From: CAVQGF01 sp045807945
GTDB taxonomy: Bacteria > Acidobacteriota > Terriglobia > Terriglobales > Acidobacteriaceae
Assembly: GCA_045807945.1 (NCBI GenBank)
Contig: JBJMGI010000012.1
Span: 1-24,146, forward strand
Reading direction: 5' to 3'
DNA length: 24,146 bases
Part shown: positions 6,832-13,580 of the stretch, piece after piece
Layout of the letters: every line of letters begins with the position of its first letter
Numbering within the stretch: position 1 is the stretch's first letter
Translations under genes and position numbers: made by a program
The notes under the pieces: generated by a model
Databases searched by the model: none
Seen by the model: the letters and a program-made list of their open reading frames with translations, nothing else
What the model was told of the DNA's origin: nothing

Positions 6832-8442
6832 ATGGCTGCATCATCGTCCCCGCGTCCCCTGCGTTCCCTCTTCTTTATTTGTCTGGTAATCATAATCTGT
6901 GGCGCTTTGGGCGCCGTATTTGGGCAGCGCATCGGTTCCAGCTCGGGTGTCTCCGATGGAAGCGACGTCAGCGACAGCTTGCGGAATTTCTCTCAGGTCT
7001 ACGACCTGGTGGAGCAGAACTACGCCGAGCCGGTGAATCCTGATAAGGCGATCTACAACGGCGCCATCCCGGGGATGCTGCACGTTCTCGATCCACACTC
7101 GAACTTCTTCGATCCGAAGTCGTACTCGGCCCTGCGCGAAGAGCAGCGCGGCAAGTATTACGGTGTGGGCATGCAGGTAGGCCCGCGTAACAACAAGGTC
7201 ATCGTTATTGCTCCATTCGTTGGAACTCCGGCGTATCGCGCCGGTATCCGCCCGGGCGACATCATCATTGCCGTCGACGGCAAGCCCACGGACAACATGA
7301 ATACTTCCGACGTTGCCGAATTGCTCAAGGGTCCCAAGGGCACGAACGTCAAGATCACGATCTTGCGCGAAGAAGTCGACAAACCGATGGATTTCAACAT
7401 CGTTCGCGACGAGATCCCGCGCGCGAGCGTTGACCTCCACTTCATGATCCGCCCGGGTATCGGCTACATGCACGTCGCCGGCTTCCAGGAGACGACGGAG
7501 AAAGAAGTTTCGGACGCTCTCGACGAAATGGGCGACCTGAAAGGATTGATCCTCGACCTGCGCCAGAATCCAGGCGGATTGCTGAGCGAGGGCGTTGGGG
7601 TCGCGGACAAATTCCTGCGCAAGGGCGCAGTGATCGTCTCCCACCATGGGCGCGCGAGCGCCGAGCGAGTCTACAAAGCCAGCCATGGCAATGGCGGTAA
7701 AGAATATCCACTGGTTGTTCTGGTGAATCGCGGAACGGCTTCAGCGGCTGAGATCGTTTCCGGCGCAATCCAAGACCACGACCGCGGATTGATTGTGGGC
7801 GAGACCACATTCGGCAAAGGTTTAGTGCAGACCGTCTATCCGTTGGCTGAGAACACCGGCCTCGCGCTTACAACGGCGAAGTACTACACGCCTAGTGGAC
7901 GCCTCATCCAGCGCGAGTACACCGGCGTCTCACTTTACGATTACTACTACAACCGCGAGAGCGAGCAGAACACGCCAGGACGCGAAGTGAAGCTGACCGA
8001 CAGCGGACGCCAGGTCTTCGGGGGTGGCGGAATCACCCCCGACATCAAGATCGCGACTCCGAAGTCGAACCATTTCCAGGACACGATGCTGCAGCATTAC
8101 GCCTTCTTCAACTTCGCCAAGCACTACACGCTGAACCGTCACATCGCCAAGAACTTTGAAGTAGACGACAGCGTCATCCAGGAATTCCGCAAGTTCCTGG
8201 ATGCGCAGAAGGTGCCCTATACCGAAGCCGAGCTGGTCGAGAACAACGACTGGACGCGCGCGAACATCAAGAGCGAGCTCTTCATCGCCGAGTTCGGCCA
8301 GCAGGAAGGCCAGCGCGTACGCGCCGAGGCTGACCCGCAGATCACGGAGTCGTTGAAGTATCTGCCGAAGGCGAAGGACCTGGCGGATAACGCAAAGAAG
8401 ATCATTGCCGAGCACAATAGCGCGCGCGCAGTGAACCAGTAA
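6832..8442 (+). CDS. S41-family C-terminal processing peptidase (CtpA-like)
   Basis: ATG 6832 is preceded by AAAGGA (6819-6824) at a good distance, giving 536 residues; an upstream TTG (6796) is less likely. A single N-terminal hydrophobic segment (about 11-31) anchors or exports the enzyme to the periplasm. A PDZ domain follows (about 108-185, with YGVGMQVG and RAGIRPGDIIIAVDG). The S41 core has ILDLRQNPGGLL (240-251), the nucleophile Ser304 in GTASAAE (301-307) and the Lys329 of TFGKGL (326-331), the Ser-Lys dyad of tail-specific proteases that trim or degrade envelope proteins. The C-terminal 130 residues (from about 405) extend beyond the protease core, as in larger acidobacterial relatives, and are charged and helical. 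It converges with eno on a strong terminator. Confidence 0.94.
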   Translation: MAASSSPRPLRSLFFICLVIIICGALGAVFGQRIGSSSGVSDGSDVSDSLRNFSQVYDLVEQNYAEPVNPDKAIYNGAIPGMLHVLDPHSNFFDPKSYSALREEQRGKYYGVGMQVGPRNNKVIVIAPFVGTPAYRAGIRPGDIIIAVDGKPTDNMNTSDVAELLKGPKGTNVKITILREEVDKPMDFNIVRDEIPRASVDLHFMIRPGIGYMHVAGFQETTEKEVSDALDEMGDLKGLILDLRQNPGGLLSEGVGVADKFLRKGAVIVSHHGRASAERVYKASHGNGGKEYPLVVLVNRGTASAAEIVSGAIQDHDRGLIVGETTFGKGLVQTVYPLAENTGLALTTAKYYTPSGRLIQREYTGVSLYDYYYNRESEQNTPGREVKLTDSGRQVFGGGGITPDIKIATPKSNHFQDTMLQHYAFFNFAKHYTLNRHIAKNFEVDDSVIQEFRKFLDAQKVPYTEAELVENNDWTRANIKSELFIAEFGQQEGQRVRAEADPQITESLKYLPKAKDLADNAKKIIAEHNSARAVNQ

Positions 8443-8457
8443 CTCTCTCTAGCAGTC

Positions 8458-8487
8458 AAAAAAGCCCGCCAGATCGGCGGGCTTTTT
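8458..8487. terminator. bidirectional Rho-independent terminator between the S41 gene and eno
   Basis: GCCCGCC (8464-8470), loop AGATC, GGCGGGC (8476-8482), flanked by A6 on the left and T5 on the right. Read on either strand, a GC-rich hairpin is followed by a T-tract, so it can end both the protease transcript and the convergent enolase transcript. Confidence 0.93.
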
Positions 8488-8500
8488 GTTTGTGCCGATT

Positions 8501-9823
8501 CTAGGCGGTAAGTTGACCGGCGAGTTGGCCTTCGTAATTCAGAGCTTTGATACCCAAGAACCGCGCACCGGAGCCAAGTTCCTCTTCGATACGCAGCAGC
8601 TGATTGTATTTCGCGACGCGGTCGGTTCGGGAAGCCGAACCAGTCTTGATCTGCCCGCAGCCGGCGCCGACAGCCAGGTCTGCAATAAATGTATCTTCCG
8701 TCTCGCCGGAGCGGTGCGATGCGATGGAGGTATACCCGTTGCGCTTGGCGAGCTCGATAGCATCGAGTGTTTCGCTCACCGTGCCGATCTGGTTCAGTTT
8801 GATCAGGATGGAATTCGCGACGCCTTCATCTATTCCCTGCTGCAGGCGCTCGGGATTGGTAACGAAAAGATCGTCGCCGACAAGCTGGATCTTCGAACCA
8901 AGCTCTTTACTCATCAACGACCAGCCGTGCCAATCATCTTCGGCAAGACCGTCTTCGATGGAAACAATGGGATATTTGCGAGCCCAGTCGGACCAGTAGC
9001 GCACCATCTGCTCGGGCGTGTGTTCCGACTTGTCGGACTTCTTGAAGACGTACTTGCCGCTATCCTTCACGAAAAACTCGCTGGCCGCGGGATCGAGGGC
9101 GATAGCGATCTCCTCGCCCGGCGTGTAGCCGGCCTGCTGGATGGCTTCGATGACTAACTCGATGGCTTCGACGTTGGACTTCACCGATGGCGCAAAGCCG
9201 CCCTCGTCGCCGACACCGGTGTTATAACCGCGCTTCTTCAACACTCCCTTGAGAGTGTGAAAGACCTCGGCCCCCCAGCGGAGCGCGATTGCAAAGCTGT
9301 CGGCCCCGACCGGCATCACCATGAATTCCTGGAAATCAACGTTGTTGTCCGCGTGCGCGCCGCCGTTAAGGATGTTCATCATGGGCACGGGCAGCAGGTT
9401 GGCGTTGATGCCGCCCAGATAACGATAAAGCGGCATCTGCGTGGCAATAGCACTTGCGCGGGCACAAGCCATCGAAACGGCAAGGATCGCATTCGCACCG
9501 AGGCGCGCTTTGTTCGGAGTGCCGTCGAGCTCGATCAGCTTATCGTCTATCGTGCGCTGGTCGGAGGCGTCCATGGACGAGAGCGCCTGATCGATCTCCG
9601 AATTGACATTTCCAACCGCGTTCAGGACACCTTTGCCGACGTAGCGCTCTTTGTCCCCATCGCGCAGTTCCACGGCTTCATGCTCGCCCGTGGAAGCGCC
9701 GCTGGGTACGGCTGCGCGACCGATGGTGCCATCGTTGAGGTGAACTTCCGCCTCGACGGTAGGGTTACCGCGCGAATCCAGGATCTCGCGGGCGTGAATG
9801 GCGCCGATGGTGGTGTCTGACAT
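8501..9823 (-). CDS. eno: enolase (phosphopyruvate hydratase)
   Basis: 440 residues from ATG 9823, which follows GAGGAAC (9834-9828); an upstream in-frame ATG at 9853 would add ten residues and lacks such a site. Enolase interconverts 2-phosphoglycerate and phosphoenolpyruvate in glycolysis. The sequence is full length and collinear with bacterial enolases: AREILDSRGNPTVE at the N-terminus, VPSGASTGEHEA (the mobile catalytic loop), NILNGGAHADNN, the magnesium ligand region SIEDGLAEDDW and GDDLFVTN, the signature ILIKLNQIGTVSET with the catalytic Lys, and SHRSGETEDTFIADLAVG. All expected catalytic residues are present. The gene has its own promoter-like TATAAT upstream. Confidence 0.99.
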   Translation of the reverse strand: MSDTTIGAIHAREILDSRGNPTVEAEVHLNDGTIGRAAVPSGASTGEHEAVELRDGDKERYVGKGVLNAVGNVNSEIDQALSSMDASDQRTIDDKLIELDGTPNKARLGANAILAVSMACARASAIATQMPLYRYLGGINANLLPVPMMNILNGGAHADNNVDFQEFMVMPVGADSFAIALRWGAEVFHTLKGVLKKRGYNTGVGDEGGFAPSVKSNVEAIELVIEAIQQAGYTPGEEIAIALDPAASEFFVKDSGKYVFKKSDKSEHTPEQMVRYWSDWARKYPIVSIEDGLAEDDWHGWSLMSKELGSKIQLVGDDLFVTNPERLQQGIDEGVANSILIKLNQIGTVSETLDAIELAKRNGYTSIASHRSGETEDTFIADLAVGAGCGQIKTGSASRTDRVAKYNQLLRIEEELGSGARFLGIKALNYEGQLAGQLTA

Positions 9824-9899
9824 GAGAGTTCCTCGCTTGCGGGAATTGTCCATGAACTTGGAGTGGAGACCCGGGTTGATTCTCTTCGAAGCTGCGGGG

Positions 9900-9921
9900 G
9901 CGATTCATACGAAAGAATCGC
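9900..9921. promoter_or_regulatory. inverted repeat at the presumed enolase transcription start
   Basis: GCGATTC (9900-9906) and GAATCGC (9915-9921) are perfect seven-base arms around an eight-base spacer. The repeat begins one base downstream of the minus-strand TATAAT (9928-9923), so it covers the likely +1 of eno, a usual position for a repressor operator. It might instead form a hairpin at the 5' end of the transcript. No cognate regulator is identified. Confidence 0.45.
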
Positions 9922-9922
9922 G

Positions 9923-9928
9923 ATTATA
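9923..9928 (-). promoter_or_regulatory. -10 element of a probable eno promoter
   Basis: Perfect TATAAT on the minus strand about 95 bases before the eno start codon. The -35 region at 16-18 bases upstream is poor (near ACACTG), so the promoter may need an activator or rely on the extended context. Predicted start of transcription is near 9916. Confidence 0.55.
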
Positions 9929-9996
9929 ACAAGCGTTACAGAGGCCAGTGTTGCTGTCGAATAGGTGCAAACCACGTCTGTAACAGAGCAGCCGAG

Positions 9997-10026
9997 TTGA
10001 CGCGCGCTTGCATTTCCGCGTATAAA
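9997..10026 (+). promoter_or_regulatory. sigma70-type promoter for the TPR-protein gene
   Basis: TTGACG (9997-10002), an 18-base spacer and TATAAA (10021-10026) give a good housekeeping-type promoter. Transcription should begin near 10033. This makes the GTG at 10043 an unlikely start (about 10-base leader without a ribosome site) and supports the ATG at 10115. Confidence 0.7.
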
Positions 10027-10114
10027 AGCCTGCTTCAATCAGGTGAGCGCTTTTGCCAATTTCCACACGGGCAATTTCGCCGCTGATGGGAAAACCGCTC
10101 CGTTCCGAGAGAGA

Positions 10115-10777
10115 ATGATCAAAAAAGCCAAGGCAAAGGTTAAAAAAACGCAACCTAAGTTGCTGGTTCCAAAGGGGCTTAAGAAGCGTGCTGCGGCAGC
10201 AGCGGCCGTTCCCGAGCGGCAATCTGCAAATGCCGACCTGCGGCTCGATCCGCGTTTTGCACAGGCTGTGCAAAACTACGAGCTCGGATTGAAGGCCATG
10301 CAGGAGCATAAATACGAGCGCGCCAAGCCTCTTTTGGAAAAAGTTTGCCAGAGCGGAGTTCGGGAGCTGGCCGATCGCGCTTCTATCCACCTGAATACCT
10401 GCACGCAGCAGCTTGCTAAGGCTTCTTCGGGCGCCTTTAAGACACAGGAGGAGCATTACGACTTCGCTGTCGCACTTATTAACGATGGCAATTTCGATGA
10501 CGCACGATCTCACCTGGACAAGATCCTCCGCCAAAACCCGAAGGCCGATTACGCGCATTACGGAATGGCGGCTCTCGAGTGCCTGACCGGGCGCTTTGAG
10601 CCCGCGCTGAAGAGTTTGAATGAAGCCATACGCCTGAACCCGGGGAACCGCTTTCAGGCACGCAATGATGCCGACTTTGACCGATTGAACGACGATCCGC
10701 GCTTCACCGAGGTCCTATACCCTGAGATCACGGAAGAGCAGCCGGAGACGGAAACCGTTATTCGCAAGAAGAAGTAG
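10115..10777 (+). CDS. TPR-repeat protein with Lys-rich N-terminus
   Basis: 220 residues from ATG 10115 (preceded by a purine-rich CGAGAGAGA); a GTG at 10043 would add 24 residues but sits too close to the predicted transcription start. The first 30 residues are very basic (Lys/Ala-rich), then a TPR-like array spans about residues 50-190, including YELGLKAMQEHKYERAKPLL and the canonical CLTGRFEPALKSLNEAIRLNP (about 160-180). The end, NDADFDRLNDDPRFTEVL, matches the capping motif seen after many acidobacterial TPR domains. It lacks a signal peptide, so it is a cytoplasmic scaffold of unknown partner; the basic N-terminus might bind nucleic acid or ribosomes. Same direction as glmU, 53 bases apart. 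Confidence 0.85.
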   Translation: MIKKAKAKVKKTQPKLLVPKGLKKRAAAAAAVPERQSANADLRLDPRFAQAVQNYELGLKAMQEHKYERAKPLLEKVCQSGVRELADRASIHLNTCTQQLAKASSGAFKTQEEHYDFAVALINDGNFDDARSHLDKILRQNPKADYAHYGMAALECLTGRFEPALKSLNEAIRLNPGNRFQARNDADFDRLNDDPRFTEVLYPEITEEQPETETVIRKKK

Positions 10778-10830
10778 CTCCCGCTCTCTGAAGACCTGCC
10801 TGCAACAGTTACAATCTTCCCTTGACCGCC

Positions 10831-12264
10831 ATGGCAAACCGCAAGCCCGCAAAGCCGCGCCCCGCAGCAAACCGCAAGGTCGCGATTGCGATCATGGCTG
10901 CTGGCAAAGGAACGAGGCTAAAGTCCAAAGACCCAAAGGTGCTGCACCGGATCGGCGGGATGCCGCTGCTGGAGCACGTGATCGCAGCTGCTGCCCAAGT
11001 CGCGCCGGCGCGGGACATCTACGCGATCGTCGGCCATGAAGAGGCACGGGTTCGCGATGCCGTGAAGCACACCGGCGTAAACTTCATCTCTCAGGCGGAG
11101 CAGCGCGGCACTGGGCACGCAATGATCTGCGCCCAGAACGCGCTGAATGATTACGACGATATCGTTGTGCTCTCCGGGGATGTGCCGTTGATTCAGGGGG
11201 AGTCAATTCGACGATTGCTCGAGCTTCACCAGAGTAAAAACGCGGCCATGACCATACTCACCACCGAGCCGGCGAATCCTTTGGGCTATGGGCGAATCAT
11301 TCGCAAGTCGGGCGATGTGGTTGCGTCAATAGTCGAGCAGAAGGCGCTCAGCGCGAAACAGCAGAAGATCAAAGAGATCAACTCGGGGATCTACGCCTTC
11401 TCTGTAGGCGAACTCTTCTCTCGCCTGCACAAGCTCACGACTGAAAATGCGCATCGCGAGTTCTATCTGACCGATATCGCTGGGCTGCTCACGAAAGATA
11501 AGAAGAAGGTCCTGGCGCTGCGGGCGGCTGATGCGGACGAGGTTCTGGGCGTGAACACGCGCGCCGAGCTTTCGCAGCTCGACGCCGGGTTGCGCTCGCG
11601 CAAAGCTCTGGAGTTGATGCGTGAGGGCGTAACAATCTTTTATCCGGAAACATGCGTCATCGACTCAGCCGTGAGCGCCGCGCCGGACGTTGTCATCGAG
11701 CCTTCCGTGCAGCTGCTGGGGAAGACGAGCATCGGCGAAGGCTCGCGCATATCTTCTTATTCCGTCATCACGAACTCGACGATCGGGGCGAATGTGACGG
11801 TGCGACCGGGCTGCATCATCACCGATTCGGACGTCGCTGACAGCGCAGTAATCGGGCCATACGCGCACATACGCCCGGGTAGCGAGATCGGCGAGAACGC
11901 GCATGTCGGAAATTTTGTCGAAACCAAAAAGACAAAGCTGGGCAAGGGCTCGAAAGCGAACCACCTCAGCTATCTTGGTGATTCGAATATTGGTGACGGC
12001 GTGAACGTGGGCGCGGGGACTATCACCTGCAACTACGACGGTGTCGCGAAGCACCAGACGACGATCGAAGATGGCGTTTTTGTAGGTAGCGATTCGACGC
12101 TGGTCGCGCCCATCACGATCGGAAAAGGCGCTTACGTCGGCGCGGGGTCCACGGTTACGGAGGATGTTCCTGCCGACGCTCTAGTGATCGGACGTGCCCG
12201 CCAAGAGGTAAAACCGGGTTGGGCGAAAGCACGACGTGAGAAGCAGCGGTCGGCTGCGAAGTAA
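10831..12264 (+). CDS. glmU: bifunctional UDP-GlcNAc pyrophosphorylase / GlcN-1-P acetyltransferase
   Basis: 477 residues from ATG 10831; the first 15 are a Lys/Arg/Pro-rich extension and no clear Shine-Dalgarno is seen. GlmU acetylates glucosamine-1-phosphate and then makes UDP-N-acetylglucosamine for peptidoglycan and lipopolysaccharide. The N-terminal uridylyltransferase has AAGKGTRLKSKDPKVLH (23-39) and RGTGHA. The C-terminal half is a left-handed beta-helix of hexapeptide repeats, with GNFVETKKTKLGKGSKANHL and the equivalent of E. coli His363 at His378, then GAGTITCNYDG and FVGSD. Both active sites look intact. A DUF5996 gene starts two bases after its stop, indicating one transcript. 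Confidence 0.98.
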   Translation: MANRKPAKPRPAANRKVAIAIMAAGKGTRLKSKDPKVLHRIGGMPLLEHVIAAAAQVAPARDIYAIVGHEEARVRDAVKHTGVNFISQAEQRGTGHAMICAQNALNDYDDIVVLSGDVPLIQGESIRRLLELHQSKNAAMTILTTEPANPLGYGRIIRKSGDVVASIVEQKALSAKQQKIKEINSGIYAFSVGELFSRLHKLTTENAHREFYLTDIAGLLTKDKKKVLALRAADADEVLGVNTRAELSQLDAGLRSRKALELMREGVTIFYPETCVIDSAVSAAPDVVIEPSVQLLGKTSIGEGSRISSYSVITNSTIGANVTVRPGCIITDSDVADSAVIGPYAHIRPGSEIGENAHVGNFVETKKTKLGKGSKANHLSYLGDSNIGDGVNVGAGTITCNYDGVAKHQTTIEDGVFVGSDSTLVAPITIGKGAYVGAGSTVTEDVPADALVIGRARQEVKPGWAKARREKQRSAAK

Positions 12265-12266
12265 CC

Positions 12267-13163
12267 ATGTCTCCCGAAGACAATGCTCGCGAGTGGCCGG
12301 CTCTTCCGCTGGAGGAGTGGGAGGCCACCTACCGCACGCTCCAGTTGTGGACTCAAATCGTCGGCAAGGTCCGACTTACGCTCACGCCCAAGGTGAATCA
12401 TTGGTGGAATTGCGCGTTGTACGTCACCCCACGCGGACTGACCACGTCAGCTATTCCCTACCGCGGTTCCGATTTCGAGCTTGAGTTCAATTTTCTTGAT
12501 CATCGCTTAGACCTTTCTACCTCGGGCGGAAAACGAGATTCGGTGCCGCTTGCGCTAACATCGGTGGCGACGTTTTATCGCGAAGTCATGGCGATGCTCA
12601 CCGACGCGGGGATAGAGGTTGCGATCAATACGACGCCGCAGGAACTTCCCGATCCGGTTCCGTTCGACCAAGACGATATCCATAAGTCCTACGATGCGGA
12701 GTACGCGCAGCGCTTCTGGCGCATTCTGTTGTCCACGGACACTATGCTGCATGAGTTCCGCTCGCGCTTCGTTGGGAAATGCAGCCCGGTGCATTTCTTT
12801 TGGGGAAGCTTTGATATCTGCTGCACGCGCTTTAATGGAAAACGCGCGCCGGCACGCAAAGGCGTGATCACTTCAGAGGCGTATTCCCACGAGTGCAGCA
12901 GCATAGGATGGTGGCCCGGTGGCGGAGATATGAAAGGAGCTGCGTTTTACGCCTACAACGCTCCGGCCCCCAAAGGCTACGGAACGCAACCAGCCAAGCC
13001 AGCCTCTGCTTTCTACAACGACAAAATGAGTGAATACTTTCTCATGTACGACGACGTCCGGCGGGACGCGTCCCCGCGCAAAGCCATTCTGGATTTCGCG
13101 CAAAGCACCTATGAGATCGGGGCAGACTTGGCCGATTGGGACCGCGCGTCGCTCGAACGCTGA
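12267..13163 (+). CDS. DUF5996 family protein
   Basis: 298 residues with an ATG two bases after the glmU stop, almost certainly co-transcribed and probably dependent on glmU translation, since no separate ribosome site is obvious. The protein matches my recollection of DUF5996: an N-terminal WPALPLEEWEATYRTLQLWT, the NHWWNCALYVTPRGL segment, and later SPVHFFWGSFDICCTRFNG, ECSSIGWWPGGG and AFYAYNAPAP. It is soluble, Trp- and Tyr-rich, about the usual family length, and has conserved Cys (CC in DICC) and His residues that could bind a metal or substrate. Function is unknown. The stop codon lies inside a 19-base palindrome. Confidence 0.85.
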   Translation: MSPEDNAREWPALPLEEWEATYRTLQLWTQIVGKVRLTLTPKVNHWWNCALYVTPRGLTTSAIPYRGSDFELEFNFLDHRLDLSTSGGKRDSVPLALTSVATFYREVMAMLTDAGIEVAINTTPQELPDPVPFDQDDIHKSYDAEYAQRFWRILLSTDTMLHEFRSRFVGKCSPVHFFWGSFDICCTRFNGKRAPARKGVITSEAYSHECSSIGWWPGGGDMKGAAFYAYNAPAPKGYGTQPAKPASAFYNDKMSEYFLMYDDVRRDASPRKAILDFAQSTYEIGADLADWDRASLER

Positions 13164-13171
13164 GCGTTCGA
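13153..13171. repeat. 19-base near-perfect palindrome over the DUF5996 stop codon
   Basis: TCGAACGCT (13153-13161), a single central G, then AGCGTTCGA (13163-13171). The arms are exact. It includes the TGA stop of the DUF5996 gene (13161-13163). As RNA the central bases would open to a short loop; no T-tract follows, so it is not a standard terminator, and it might be a dimeric protein-binding site for the next gene. Confidence 0.6.
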
Positions 13172-13201
13172 ACAGAATCCTGCAGCCGTTCTGCAAGTTC
13201 A

Positions 13202-13229
13202 TGCTCCTGCATCTCACTTTTTAGGAGCA
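13202..13229 (+). promoter_or_regulatory. hairpin that can mask the Shine-Dalgarno of the DUF1059 gene
   Basis: TGCTCCT (13202-13208) is exactly complementary to AGGAGCA (13223-13229), with a 14-base loop ending in T5. AGGAG in the right arm is the ribosome-binding site for ATG 13235. When folded, the site would be paired, so translation could be conditional on melting (temperature, a protein or a small RNA). The stem is only 7 bp, so it may be marginal. Confidence 0.45.
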
Positions 13230-13234
13230 AAATC

Positions 13235-13579
13235 ATGGAAAACAAAAAGAACCCTACCGGAACGCCGACCACGACCGGCGGCTCGTTCAATCCTTCGTCG
13301 CCCACCGAGGGCAATACACCTGGAAGCACGCAGACGGCGCGCGATATAGGTGGAAACAATCCCACCGAGGCGCGCCCAGGGAAAGAGGGTGGCGGGAACC
13401 TCCGCTCTTTCAACTGCCGCGACGCGGGCTTCAAAGAGTGTCCGTGGGAGACCAGCGGCACGGAGCAGGAGATGATACCGCAGATCGAGCAGCACGGGCG
13501 CGAGAAGCACGGCATCAACAGCTTCGATGAGAACACGCGCAATAATATTCGCGGTGCGATGCGCGACCGCGCTGCTTAA
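13235..13579 (+). CDS. small DUF1059-domain protein with disordered N-terminus
   Basis: 114 residues from ATG 13235, which follows AGGAG (13223-13227) by seven bases. The first 55 residues are low complexity (Thr, Gly, Pro, Ser, Asn), with no signal peptide. The remainder is a DUF1059-type domain: RSFNCRDAGFKECPWETSG (57-75), with Cys61 and Cys69, then an amphipathic helix EQEMIPQIEQHGREKHG and a charged tail. DUF1059 proteins are small, usually 60-ish residues, and of unknown function; the extended polar leader here is unusual. The paired Cys and the two His may bind metal. The stop is one base from that of the convergent regulator gene. The leader carries a palindrome and a ribosome-site-masking hairpin, which suggests regulated expression. 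Confidence 0.85.
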   Translation: MENKKNPTGTPTTTGGSFNPSSPTEGNTPGSTQTARDIGGNNPTEARPGKEGGGNLRSFNCRDAGFKECPWETSGTEQEMIPQIEQHGREKHGINSFDENTRNNIRGAMRDRAA

Positions 13580-13580
13580 A

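Noticed and set aside
6841..7686. 281-codon minus-strand open frame opposite the S41 protease
   Set aside because: It mirrors the codon pattern of a clear protease gene; the translation is Val/Asp/Arg-rich without any family motif.
8486..9157. 223-codon plus-strand open frame opposite enolase
   Set aside because: It begins in the terminator region and is fully antisense to a complete enolase gene.
9905..10558. 217-codon open frame on the minus strand across the TPR gene and its promoter
   Set aside because: It is antisense to a well-supported TPR protein, has an atypical Cys/Arg/Leu-rich composition and no recognisable domain.
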